Shown here piece by piece: positions 38,538-47,952 of a DNA stretch of 64,000 nt. Location of the stretch: the NCBI RefSeq assembly GCF_018107685.1, contig NZ_CP064834.1:620001-684000 (forward strand). Direction: 5' to 3'. The notes beneath the pieces are model-generated. The model saw nothing but the letters and a program-made list of their open reading frames with translations. It had not been told where the DNA came from and did not search any database. The translations under genes were made by a program, and so were the position numbers. Origin of the DNA: Coxiella endosymbiont of Amblyomma nuttalli. Its GTDB lineage: Bacteria > Pseudomonadota > Gammaproteobacteria > Coxiellales > Coxiellaceae. Position 1 is the first letter of the stretch; the number at the start of each line of letters is the position of its first letter.

Positions 38538-39921
38538 TCAAACTAAGCAGGGTTCGAATAAATGGTTACATCCTAAAACCACACGTGACAATCATCAGCA
38601 TACTTTCTGTTAAACCTTAGGTTATGTTGTCAGAGTCTTTAGATGTTAGCGTCAACAAATTCATTAGCTTTAATGAATAAGTTGAGAGATAGTGAGGCTT
38701 TATCCTGGTTGGAAAGAAATATCAAAGCAAGAATCGTGTATTACTAAATAACGTATATCATTAAATAAAAAAGTTACTCCATATAAATAGACTATTATTG
38801 GACTGACCAATACAAGGATCTTGAAAGTCTTTATATGGTTGATATGATTGGCATGAAAAAATAGTAGTACGTCAGTGGAGCTTATGAGAAGTGGTCATGA
38901 TAAATCCTATGTAAGTACACAAGATACATGAGGTGTTAAAAAGTACATTTTAAGAGTTTTATTTTTTAATTGAGAGTTGTTTCAATTAGAAAGAATATAT
39001 AGAAGACAAGACCATAATTAAGTACTAACTTTTTGACTTTGGATAGTTTTGAGATTTAGGTTTTGATTTTTGACTACTCTTTAACTTAATACAGTCAACG
39101 CGATTGTCAAAATCTCCCTACTTTCAAGTGCACTCTATACTCTGAATTATTTTTCTTTGTCCTTAGAAAAAAGCATTTTCCGATTTCTTTGTTTATAAAT
39201 CAAATTTAAAGTCTATTACTTATTAATTCTCCAAAAATAAACTGTACCATTAATGATCACTATACCTGTTAGTACTAGCGTCATATCGTGACCACTGTAT
39301 AGAATAGACTTTTTATACCTCTTCTTTTTCGTTATCATGCACAATAAAGTAGCTGTAATATCTTTCAAACTGAATCAAATGAATTTTATCATCTGCAATA
39401 GAGCCGTGTTTAGCTTGCCACGAATAACTTGCACTACCATACATACCTTCTAAACTATGACAATCAGATAAAAACTATGCTCGAAAAAGATTGTTTTAGG
39501 CATTATACCATCTTTTACTACGAAGATATTTTTGATGATTATTTTAGTTAGGATTTTCTGATTTATACCTGTAATCAGTTTTTTGTTTTAAATCAATAGC
39601 AAGTGTTATATATTTTATTTTAATCACCAGTAAACGATGATTCAGCACAAAATTTAATGTCCATAGCACCTATAAATTTTCAATAAATGTTGAATTTGTA
39701 GGATATCAATTACTGAATTCGCGCTCTTTTATGGATCATCATTAATCTAAGACCGTCGTAATGAAAATTGTATTGGTTGCATTAAAAAATTAATTAATAA
39801 TTAAAACATTCAACTTATTTTTATCAAATTTATATTCATCGATATAAAGTAACTTGGTTAATTATAACGCTGATGTTAACATCAATGTTTTGACTCTCTA
39901 TCTCAAGATAAATAGCTTAGC
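38538..39921. other. 1.38-kb gene-poor stretch
   Basis: No gene recognised on either strand. The right end forms the phoB upstream region with a 14-bp palindrome (39871-39884). Confidence 0.5.
39871..39884. promoter_or_regulatory. 14-bp perfect palindrome upstream of phoB, possible operator
   Basis: TGATGTTAACATCA ends 37 bases before the phoB ATG. The symmetric form suits a dimeric regulator. It does not match the direct-repeat PHO box (CTGTCAT type), which I could not find here. Confidence 0.3.
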
Positions 39922-40635
39922 ATGTTCAAAAGAAAAATAACCATTTTAGTCATTGAAGATGAAACTGCGATTCGAGATATGATTCGCTTTTCGTTACCGG
40001 ATGAATTTGAGTTAACTGATGCGGAAGATGTTAGCAAAGCAATACAGCGATTGTCAGATCGTTTTCCTCAGCTTATTTTACTCGATTGGATGCTACCTGG
40101 AAAAAACGGGATAGAATTTATTAAATGGATTAGAAAAAAAGAAGAATTACAAGATATTCCCATTATTATGCTGACCGCTAAAGCGGAAGAAGAAAACAAA
40201 ATTAAAGGCCTTATTACAGGTGCTGATGATTATATCACGAAACCTTTTTCCCCAGATGAATTAATTGCAAGAATCAGGGCTGTATTACGTAGAGGATTAT
40301 TAATCTCACTATCGCACGAAATTAAATACGGTAATATCGTCATTAATACAGCAAAAAATATCGTCACCATTCAAAATAAAACTGTTGCACTTTCTCCAAC
40401 CGAATATAAAACGCTTCATTTTTTTATGAAGCGTCCTGACAAAACTTATACGCGTGACCAATTAATTACTTATATTTGGGGTGCAAATAAGTATATTGAC
40501 GATCGTACTGTAGATGTACAAATACGACGACTACGTAATAAATTAAAAAAATATGATCATCATCACTTAATAAAAACTATAAGAGGCACTGGTTATCAAT
40601 TTTCGACCCATGATACATATGACACAAAAGAGTGA
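39922..40635 (+). CDS. phoB: PhoB-type response regulator
   Basis: A 237-residue OmpR/PhoB-class regulator. The receiver domain (1-120) has acidic pocket residues Glu12-Asp13 (VIEDE), the phospho-acceptor Asp55 (LILLDWMLPG) and the conserved Lys in ITKPF. The winged-helix domain (about 135-230) carries LSPTEYKTLHFFM and DDRTVDVQIRRLRNKL, characteristic of PhoB. When phosphorylated it would activate phosphate-starvation genes. The stop overlaps the following kinase gene by 26 bases, and a phosphate symporter lies 1.5 kb downstream. pstSCAB and phoU are not in the window. The ATG lacks a clear ribosome-binding site. Confidence 0.88.
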   Translation: MFKRKITILVIEDETAIRDMIRFSLPDEFELTDAEDVSKAIQRLSDRFPQLILLDWMLPGKNGIEFIKWIRKKEELQDIPIIMLTAKAEEENKIKGLITGADDYITKPFSPDELIARIRAVLRRGLLISLSHEIKYGNIVINTAKNIVTIQNKTVALSPTEYKTLHFFMKRPDKTYTRDQLITYIWGANKYIDDRTVDVQIRRLRNKLKKYDHHHLIKTIRGTGYQFSTHDTYDTKE

Positions 40636-41392
40636 TAAATTAAATTTAAGCTTTCTACCAAAAGCAGTAAGGGAACATATTAATCAACTTGAGCGTATTC
40701 GCAGCGATTTTGTAGCTAATGTCTCTCATGAGATTCGTACACCATTGACAGTAATTCGTGGCTATTTAGAAATACTACTGAAAAAAAAAGACAAAGGCAT
40801 TAGACCCTATCAAAAAATTTTAGATCAAATGTATCAACACAGCACTCGAATGGAAGCAATTATTGATGATCTTTTATTGCTGTCTCGCCTTGAAAGCGAA
40901 GATTATTTGCCAGACGAAATGATCAGCGTTGATGTAGCTAAGATTTTAAAAACGTTATGTATGGATGCAGAAAGAATCAGTGGAGAAAAACAGCATATTA
41001 TTAAATTACGAGCTGATCCCAATTTATGTATCAATGGTTCCGAAGAAGAATTAAAAAGCTTATTCTCTAATATTGTTATTAATGCCATAAAATATACACC
41101 AGCCAAAGGTTGTATAACCATAACATGGTTTAAAGATAACAGTCGTGCCATATTTAGTGTTTTAGATACAGGTATTGGTATTGCTAAAGAACATATTCCC
41201 AGAATTACTGAACGATTCTATCGTGTCGACAGAGCACGTTCACGTGAAAGTGGCGGAACAGGTCTTGGTTTAGCCATCGTGAAGCACGTATTGATGCGTC
41301 ATCATGGAGATTTATACATCGACAGCGAGCCTAGTAAGGGTAGTACCTTTGCTTGCAAATTTCCCTTACCAGTCACAAATAAATCTCATTGA
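40610..41392 (+). CDS. phoR: PhoR-like histidine kinase lacking membrane and PAS domains
   Basis: A 260-residue protein consisting only of the transmitter. The DHp domain has the phospho-His at residue 40 (FVANVSHEIRTPLTVIRGYL), and the ATPase domain has the N-box (NIVINAIKYTP), G1 box (DTGIGIAKEHI), F box (ERFYRVDRARS) and G2 box (GGTGLGLAIVKH). Full PhoR proteins have about 170-200 more residues N-terminally (two membrane helices and PAS); here only 39 residues precede the His and none are hydrophobic enough to span a membrane. The gene starts inside phoB (ATG 40610 or 40619), so no room is left for the missing part. It is probably cytoplasmic and unable to read the usual Pst/PhoU signal by the known route. 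Confidence 0.85.
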   Translation: MIHMTQKSDKLNLSFLPKAVREHINQLERIRSDFVANVSHEIRTPLTVIRGYLEILLKKKDKGIRPYQKILDQMYQHSTRMEAIIDDLLLLSRLESEDYLPDEMISVDVAKILKTLCMDAERISGEKQHIIKLRADPNLCINGSEEELKSLFSNIVINAIKYTPAKGCITITWFKDNSRAIFSVLDTGIGIAKEHIPRITERFYRVDRARSRESGGTGLGLAIVKHVLMRHHGDLYIDSEPSKGSTFACKFPLPVTNKSH

Positions 41393-42114
41393 TGAAACCT
41401 TTATAAACCACTACAATACTAATATGCTCTAAATAAATACCACCTTAAGATCTACTCATAGCTACTGATCAAAGATTCGCTAATACCTTAGTTATACCCG
41501 TATAATGGGCGTTTGATTCAAAAAAATTTTACGATGATTAAGTAAATTTATCATTAAATGGTATTATGACAATAATATGTTTTACTGCGACGAGCAGCTT
41601 TAGAAAGCTATCTTTTTTCATCAAATTAGTGAAGACTGTGAACTTCTAGTTTCAAATTAGTGGAGTTATTACCAAATATACAGGTGGTATTCATTTAGAT
41701 AAATATTTTGGATAAAATAGAAGATACCTCATATAGCTACTATAAAAATACATGTATGAATTCTTTTCTACTAAATAAACTAGGGATGTTGCTAAGCAAT
41801 GGCACGTTAAAATCAATATCACTTTATATTCCGTCCTTCACTGTACTAGATTTTCGTTTTTATTTTGCTTATGTAATCGGAACCAACTTTGTTGTTGGCT
41901 TTCCTGCTTTTTCAATCGCTATTTTCCAACCTATGCACGGCGTTCACCAGCTTGGAAACATTAATCTTAGCTTCATATTAATTACTGCATTTACAAAATT
42001 CCCAATCTGGGTAGATTAAATTTAAGTCCAATCTTTCTGTCACTAAATTGTCATAATAGAATGTTAAAGTGTTTCAAACACTACAACCTTATAACCACAA
42101 TGAGGATGCCATCT
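41393..42114. other. 722-base gene-poor stretch
   Basis: An open frame at 41708-42019 codes for 103 residues with hydrophobic patches, but has no ribosome-binding site and no family resemblance, so it is not called. No hairpin terminator is evident after phoR. Confidence 0.45.
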
Positions 42115-43452
42115 ATGGAAAGCAATCAAGCCTGTGATTTATCAATTAAAATGCTCGATGAACAAAAAATTAGCCGACCCCACTGGCACATAGTAATCAC
42201 CGCAGGAATGGGATTTTTTACAGATGCTTATGATCTATTTATCATTGGTATTGTGACTGCTCTACTAACCTCTTTCTGGCACTTAACCGACGCACAAATT
42301 GCTCTTCTTAACGGCGCTTCACTAGCCTCAGCTGCTTGCGGAGCAGTGATTTTTGGTTCGTTTGCAGATAAATTTGGTCGAAAGAAAATGTATGGTGTGG
42401 AAGTGTTCATTTTATTTATTGGCGCTCTTCTTTCGGCAGTTTCCCCCTCATTCGGTTGGCTTTTGGTTTCGCGAATTTTAGTAGGAATAGGTATTGGAGG
42501 TGACTATCCAACCAGTGCTGTGGTTGCCAGTGAATATGCTAATCGAAAAAATAGAGGATTCCTAGTGTTACTCGTGTTTGCAATGCAAGCGGTAGGATTA
42601 ATTATCGGACCGCTTTTTGCTTCTTTATTAATGTTTTTCAATGTCCCTAATTATCTTGTTTGGCGGATTTTGCTTGCTTTTGGTGCAATTCCTGCTGCCT
42701 CCGTCTTTTATTTACGGAGAAAAATAGCTGAAACGCCGCGCTTTCTACTTAGCAAGTCACCACTGGAAGTCAGCCGTGTAGTAAGCGATTTAGCGGGTCA
42801 TAAGGACAATGCTGCTAGTACCACCACTATCCACACTCCACAAAAATTGTTTTCTCCTAAATGGATTAAATGTTTGATCGGAACAGCTGGTGCTTGGTTT
42901 TTATTAGATGTAGCACTGTATGGGAACGGTGTTTCCTCTGTGCTTATTATGAACGCCATTAATTACCATGCTTCGCTCTTAAATCACACGTTATTATCGG
43001 CCCTCATTTTTCTCTGCTTTGCTGTACCTGGCTATGTCTTCGCTGCTATATATGTTGATAAAATTGGCCGGCGATTTTTACAAATAACTGGCTTTACTAT
43101 CATGGCCTTATGTTATTTAGCCATCGCATGCATCCCCAGTATTCGGGATATCCTACCCTTATTTATAGGTATATTTGGCATAAGTTTCTTTTTCATTAAT
43201 TTTGGACCTAATGCTACTACCTTCTTAATTCCTTCTGAGATTTATCCTACTCCTATCCGTGCTAGGGCTCACGGTTTATCCGCTGCTATTGGTAAAATAG
43301 GAGCATTTATGGGTGCCTTCTTTTTGCCATTATTATTAAATAACAAGGGGTTACCTATTACAATGATTTTTGTTTCTATTGCCTCCTTGCTAGGTATCTT
43401 TGTTACTTTTTTCGTACCAGAAATGAAAGGTATCTCTTTGGAACGAACTTAA
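42115..43452 (+). CDS. PHS-family phosphate:H+ symporter (MFS)
   Basis: A 445-residue, 12-helix major-facilitator protein. FFTDAYDLFIIGIV in helix 1, the loop GSFADKFGRKKMYG, and especially GIGIGGDYPTSAVVASEYANRK identify the PHS branch (Pho84-like phosphate:proton symporters). In bacteria this branch also contains transporters of other organic anions, so the substrate is inferred. I place the start at ATG 42115 with GAGG nine bases upstream; earlier ATGs (42061, 42100) lack a site. Its closeness to phoB/phoR supports inorganic phosphate uptake into the cytoplasm. Confidence 0.78.
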   Translation: MESNQACDLSIKMLDEQKISRPHWHIVITAGMGFFTDAYDLFIIGIVTALLTSFWHLTDAQIALLNGASLASAACGAVIFGSFADKFGRKKMYGVEVFILFIGALLSAVSPSFGWLLVSRILVGIGIGGDYPTSAVVASEYANRKNRGFLVLLVFAMQAVGLIIGPLFASLLMFFNVPNYLVWRILLAFGAIPAASVFYLRRKIAETPRFLLSKSPLEVSRVVSDLAGHKDNAASTTTIHTPQKLFSPKWIKCLIGTAGAWFLLDVALYGNGVSSVLIMNAINYHASLLNHTLLSALIFLCFAVPGYVFAAIYVDKIGRRFLQITGFTIMALCYLAIACIPSIRDILPLFIGIFGISFFFINFGPNATTFLIPSEIYPTPIRARAHGLSAAIGKIGAFMGAFFLPLLLNNKGLPITMIFVSIASLLGIFVTFFVPEMKGISLERT

Positions 43453-43556
43453 TCCATAGAATTTGTATCGGTCCATATTTTTATTAGTCTGAGAAGATTG
43501 TATTATGCCCTTCAGAATTTGTATAGATAACCAAAATTGCTCGAGGAGCGACTAGA

Positions 43557-43655
43557 ATGGACGCGACAAAATATGGTACAGTATCGCGCACCTTTTATCT
43601 ACGTGGTGAACTGCTTGTAGAAAATCAAAAACTGACGGTGGGTGTTACGCTTTAG
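43557..43655 (+). pseudogene. truncated gene start, possibly cytochrome b561-like
   Basis: ATG 43557 is preceded by CGAGGAG at the right distance. The 32 codons begin MDATKYGTVSRTFYL. Cytochrome b561 proteins often start with a similar YGxVSRxxHW segment, but the heme-ligand His is Tyr here and the frame stops before any membrane helix. This is a decayed 5' end at best. Confidence 0.25.
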
Positions 43656-44575
43656 GAATTTATATTGCACTTTGCTGGATGATATTATCTGGGTAGGGAA
43701 TCATGTATTCTTCGTAAAGTCATGATTACGGAAACTCATGGTTTTTTATTTTTTGACTAGCGGTGACATCAAAGAAATACTAGCATATTCCAGAGGATTT
43801 GATGAAGAAATGTTTTTCGTTAGGTTAAAGGACAAAATGCGCTAGAAAAATGGTGTCGTTTTCCAGGATGCCTTATGATGGGAGAGGATATACCTTAAAT
43901 TTGCTTGTCGTGCTCATGTTCATTTTTAGGAGAATATTGAAAACAATATTGGGATAAAATGACCATGTTAGTTGTCTTCTCTTGGAAATTTATTGGTGTC
44001 GGCGGATTTATTATCGAACTGTTGTTTTTCTTCTTTCTGGAAAGAAATAAGTTTCCATCCATCTAGTGCAATCTTTTTATGATTTGAGTAAAATACATTT
44101 TTAAAAATGAAAGTGTAAAAATGAAAGTGGTATTTGTTCTGATTTTTCCTCCGATAAATACTGCAGGGCTGTAGGGCATATATAACCGAGAAGTATTGTA
44201 CGGATTTTCCTACTGGAAAAAAAACTATCCCTTTGAAATTATTATCTCTTTTTATCAGTTGGCACTTGCTCTATTAATCGCCATCTCATTTGAGGAAATC
44301 ATCAAATAAGAAATTTTCCTTTCTTCAATCGACAATAAATATCATTACTAGAATTACCTACTAGAATTACCATCTGCAGCGCATGCAGATTCTCGATATT
44401 CGGTTTAACAATTTTAATCGATACTGCCAAATTACTAAAATATTATGGGACAGGCAAGACTCCTCTACTCGATTCATACTAACAATTTCTTTCTATGCAG
44501 TTTTGTCGCTGCTAACAAGTATCTTAATTGTAGTGATGTCTCAGTTGTAGTGGGGCAATACCGTACCTCATTCAT

Positions 44576-44896
44576 CGGCTCACTGTATTTTGCAATGTAA
44601 TTTCTACAATCACTAGCGGATGGTCTTATAAACACAATCATCTGACTTTTGTTAGCAATTATTTAAATATTGGCAAACACAATATTCAGAGATCGGTGGA
44701 TCATTATAGATATCTCATTATAATCTGAAATAACCCAGCAATACCAGTGTCTCAATCTATGCCCGATAGAAATTGGGGAAATCCATATTACCGTGCCATC
44801 ATAAAGTCGGCTAATAGACCAAACTTAGCCATAAGTAACGAGATCGACCCGCCAGTAATGAAACAACTACTACCTAATTTTCACAACTTATTGTAA
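44576..44896 (+). pseudogene. unassigned relic frame with one internal TGA
   Basis: A 106-codon frame interrupted only by TGA at 44726. It includes protein-like text such as SQSMPDRNWGNPYYRAIIKS and NEIDPPVMKQLLPNF. No start site or family is evident. Confidence 0.25.
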
Positions 44897-45591
44897 TCAA
44901 TACCATTTACTAGTGTTCAGTACCTAAGTAAAAACTTCTGAAAACCTCACAAAACAGGTCGCAAAATTAAGAACGGACAACTATCCTAAATCGACAATAA
45001 TTTCATTAACAAGCTAATGCTAATCATAGATGTAGTCACCCATTTATTACTAATATCTCCTCAGAAGGCAAATCTTTTTTTGGATTTATTCAAAAATAAT
45101 AAAAATTGAGCTATCATCTTTTTTATAAGCATAGGAACGATCCAGAAAACATATATCTAACCTACCACCTATTATGCATGAAAAAGAATTTATTTCCTAC
45201 TATACAAGCATTTCAAGCATTTGTCATAAACAGGTATAGCCTCTTGTTGAGTAAGGATCGCTGGATAGCAATCCTACAAATCTGAAAGACGTGGAAAGTA
45301 TAGTATAATTATCAATAAAATAAATAAATTATATATCAAAAAATTATAAATTTTTTTATAGTACAAATTGTTTTAATAATTACAATTACTTTGCTGGTAA
45401 TTCGATAATTTATATACTTTATACACAATCGTTAAGCATAATTTAATTTCGGGTTCATTATTGATAAAGTTACCTGTCTGATATATGTAATGCTGGGTTA
45501 CGCAATTGAAGAAGTTGTTATACAATTAGACAATGTTATTCATTTCAAAAACTGCTTTGCACATATTAATCACAAATGATAGAATCCGCGC

Positions 45592-46596
45592 ATGGAATTT
45601 CTTATAAGTTATGGCCTCTTTTTAATTAAGCTGCTCAGTGTTGTTATCACTATTTTGGTAATTTTCTTTGCTTTCTTTGGCTTTATGATCCATGCCAAAG
45701 GGAAATTTAAAGGCAAACTCGATATCTACAAATTAAATGATAAATACGAAGCTTATTATCGTACTCTTTCTCAAGCTATTAAAAAAAAAAATGGACCTAG
45801 GCTACAACTAAAGCAACAAAAAAGAGAAAAAAAAGCGCAATTAGAATCAAAAAAGCCTAAGAAACGCATCTTCGTGCTTAATTTTCATGGTGATGTTCGA
45901 GCTTCAAACGTAGTTGCTCTATGCGAAGAAATTACAGCGTTGTTGACCGTAGCTAGAAAAAAAGACGAAGTCCTCGTTCGTTTAGAAAGCAGTGGGGGAA
46001 TGGTCCATAGCTACGGCTTAGCTGCTTCGCAATTGCAACGGATTAAAGAGGCCAATATCCGTTTAGTTGTCGCTGTCGATAAAATTGCTGCGAGCGGTGG
46101 CTACTTAATGGCTTGTGTAGCTGATCATATAATTGCTGCTCCTTTTGCGGCTATTGGTTCTATTGGTGTATTAGCTCGACTACCTAACTTTCACCGTTTC
46201 CTGCAAAAAAAATCCATTGACTTTGAACAAATTACTGCAGGTGAATATAAACGGACACTGACTTTATTCGGTGAAAATACCGACAAAGATCGAGAAAAAG
46301 TGCGGCAGGAAGTGGAAGAAATACATGCTTTATTTAAAACCTTTATTAAACAGCATCGTAAAGTGGTTGACATTGATCGAGTGGCGACAGGAGAATGTTG
46401 GCTTGCTTCTCAAGCCATCCATCTAAAACTCGTTGATGAACTGAAAACAAGCGATGATTATTTATTGACAGCAAGTCAGCAATATGTTCTTTTCGAGATG
46501 CAATATAAATTAAAACGCCCATTAGGCAAGCGACTCTCGCAAAGTGTGGGTCAAATTTATGATAGGCTTGTGAATACCTCTGAGCTGTTCAGATAG
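45592..46596 (+). CDS. sohB: SohB-type inner-membrane S49 peptidase
   Basis: A 334-residue serine protease of the signal-peptide-peptidase (S49) family. An N-terminal membrane helix (about 8-33) is followed by a charged linker and the SohB N-domain, then the protease. The catalytic Ser168 lies in KIAASGGYLMAC and the general-base Lys220 in GEYKRTLTLFGENT, the spacing expected for SohB. It would cleave membrane or periplasmic peptides. Codons 64-67 are written as a run of eleven A residues (45781-45791), a possible slippage site. The CDF exporter starts 20 bases downstream. No Shine-Dalgarno is obvious before ATG 45592. Confidence 0.9.
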   Translation: MEFLISYGLFLIKLLSVVITILVIFFAFFGFMIHAKGKFKGKLDIYKLNDKYEAYYRTLSQAIKKKNGPRLQLKQQKREKKAQLESKKPKKRIFVLNFHGDVRASNVVALCEEITALLTVARKKDEVLVRLESSGGMVHSYGLAASQLQRIKEANIRLVVAVDKIAASGGYLMACVADHIIAAPFAAIGSIGVLARLPNFHRFLQKKSIDFEQITAGEYKRTLTLFGENTDKDREKVRQEVEEIHALFKTFIKQHRKVVDIDRVATGECWLASQAIHLKLVDELKTSDDYLLTASQQYVLFEMQYKLKRPLGKRLSQSVGQIYDRLVNTSELFR

Positions 46597-46616
46597 ACGA
46601 TCTCACGAAAATAAAA

Positions 46617-47585
46617 ATGAGAGAGAAAAGAGGCATGGAAGGAGGCGCCATCCATCACAGCTTATTTTTCAATCATTTCTTTGTTCAAGGTAAAATGGTC
46701 GCTATGTATGGACATAATCGTCATCACCCAATGCCCCATCGTTTACTAGGGTGGGCGGTTTTTTTAACTTTAAGCTTCGCTATCATCGAAGCCATCGGAG
46801 GATATTTTGCTCATTCATTGGCTCTGCTTGGAGATGCTGGACATGTGGCATCCGATGCGCTGATTCTAGGTGTTACTGCCTTTGCTTCTTGGATCGCGCT
46901 TCGCCCTCCTTCTCACAGACACAGCTACGGTTTTGGACGAGTTGAAGTCATCGCTACATGGATTTCCAGTTTGCTACTGTTTATGATCTCCATCGCCCTC
47001 ATTATAGAGGCAATCGAGCGAATCCATCAACCAGTAGATGTTCATAGTATACCAGTTATGGTTATCGCTACATTTGGTATTTTATTAAATCTTCTGATCG
47101 CAAAGTTTTTATCTCATACAGAAAGGTCTCTAACTGTTCGTGTGGCCTTGTTACATGTCATCAGCGATATTATTGGCACATGTGTGACTCTTCTTTCTGG
47201 AATTATTATTTTTTTTAGTCAGTATGCTGTCATTGATCCTCTTCTTTCTATTAGTATTGGTGTTTTAATTGCGTTTTCAAGTAGTCAATTATTATGGGAA
47301 TCTATGACAGTTCTTATGGAAGCAGTACCTGCTCATCTTAGTATTAAACAAGTTTCACACACCATTACTCATTCAAAAGGCGTAACCTCTATTCATGACG
47401 TCCATATTTGGACTCTCTCATCAGGAGTAGTAGCTCTGTCTGCCCATATCACGATTAAAAATCCCGCTGTTTGGGACGAATTACTCCTCGAGTTAAAATC
47501 AATATTAAAACATCAATACCATATTGATCACATCACATTGCAACCAGAAGTCAATATCGAAGAATGTAATCCTTGTTATAAATAA
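46617..47585 (+). CDS. cation diffusion facilitator (zinc/cadmium-type exporter)
   Basis: A six-helix CDF protein of 322 residues that exchanges divalent metal for protons across the inner membrane. The two HxxxD metal sites are seen in helix 2 (LLGDAGHVASDALIL) and helix 5 (ALLHVISDIIGT). A His-rich N-terminus (MYGHNRHHPMPHR) and a C-terminal cytoplasmic domain (SIHDVHIWTLSSG) fit the ZitB/CzcD group. The metal is likely zinc, by family. The start is uncertain: 46617 has no ribosome-binding site, while ATG 46695 or 46704 lies after AAGG. It follows sohB by 20 bases. A hairpin at 47658-47699 may end the unit. Confidence 0.87.
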   Translation: MREKRGMEGGAIHHSLFFNHFFVQGKMVAMYGHNRHHPMPHRLLGWAVFLTLSFAIIEAIGGYFAHSLALLGDAGHVASDALILGVTAFASWIALRPPSHRHSYGFGRVEVIATWISSLLLFMISIALIIEAIERIHQPVDVHSIPVMVIATFGILLNLLIAKFLSHTERSLTVRVALLHVISDIIGTCVTLLSGIIIFFSQYAVIDPLLSISIGVLIAFSSSQLLWESMTVLMEAVPAHLSIKQVSHTITHSKGVTSIHDVHIWTLSSGVVALSAHITIKNPAVWDELLLELKSILKHQYHIDHITLQPEVNIEECNPCYK

Positions 47586-47952
47586 TAAGAGAATGACGAT
47601 AACCTGATTTACCAGCCAGTGTTTTTTAAACTGACAAAATAGATTTGAGCTCTTGCTAAGGAGTTACCTAGTATATTTTTTGCTATTAGGTTACTCCTTG
47701 TGCGTTCTGCTATTTTAGTATCGTATATGAAAAAACGTAATTAACAGGCAATGAAAATTAAATCTATAAACTGTATAGATCCTGTCGTTACTGTTACATG
47801 GATATTCCTGAGATTTATAAGGATTTGTATCTCACAAACTTGAAGAATCGTTATAATTACGCCATACTACAATAGTTAGAGATCATCTTAAGGCAAGTAA
47901 ATTCAGAAGTTGATTATGAATATTTCTGCTATTCAACGTAGAGCATGCGTTA
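47586..47952. other. 367-base spacer with a long hairpin
   Basis: Holds the inverted repeat described at 47658-47699. The rest, up to ubiG, shows no gene. Confidence 0.5.
47658..47699 (+). terminator. 13-bp stem (one mismatch) after the CDF gene
   Basis: AAGGAGTTACCTA at 47658-47670 pairs with TAGGTTACTCCTT at 47687-47699 with a single mismatch and a T-rich loop. No U-run follows, so it may be a Rho-aided or RNA-stabilising hairpin. Confidence 0.4.

Larger units (their letters stand above)
43453..45591. other. 2.14-kb gene-poor stretch with several relics
   Basis: Contains a short frame with a good ribosome-binding site (43557-43655) and an old frame broken by one stop (44576-44896). Near 44180-44290 a membrane-protein-like scrap reads YGFSYWKKNYPFEIII then SFYQLALALLIAI. 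None can be assigned with confidence. The last 200 bases before sohB are very AT-rich and may hold its promoter. Confidence 0.45.

Noticed and set aside
41708-42019. 103-codon open frame between phoR and the phosphate symporter
   Set aside because: Hydrophobic patches but no ribosome-binding site or motif; AT-rich sequence gives such frames by chance.
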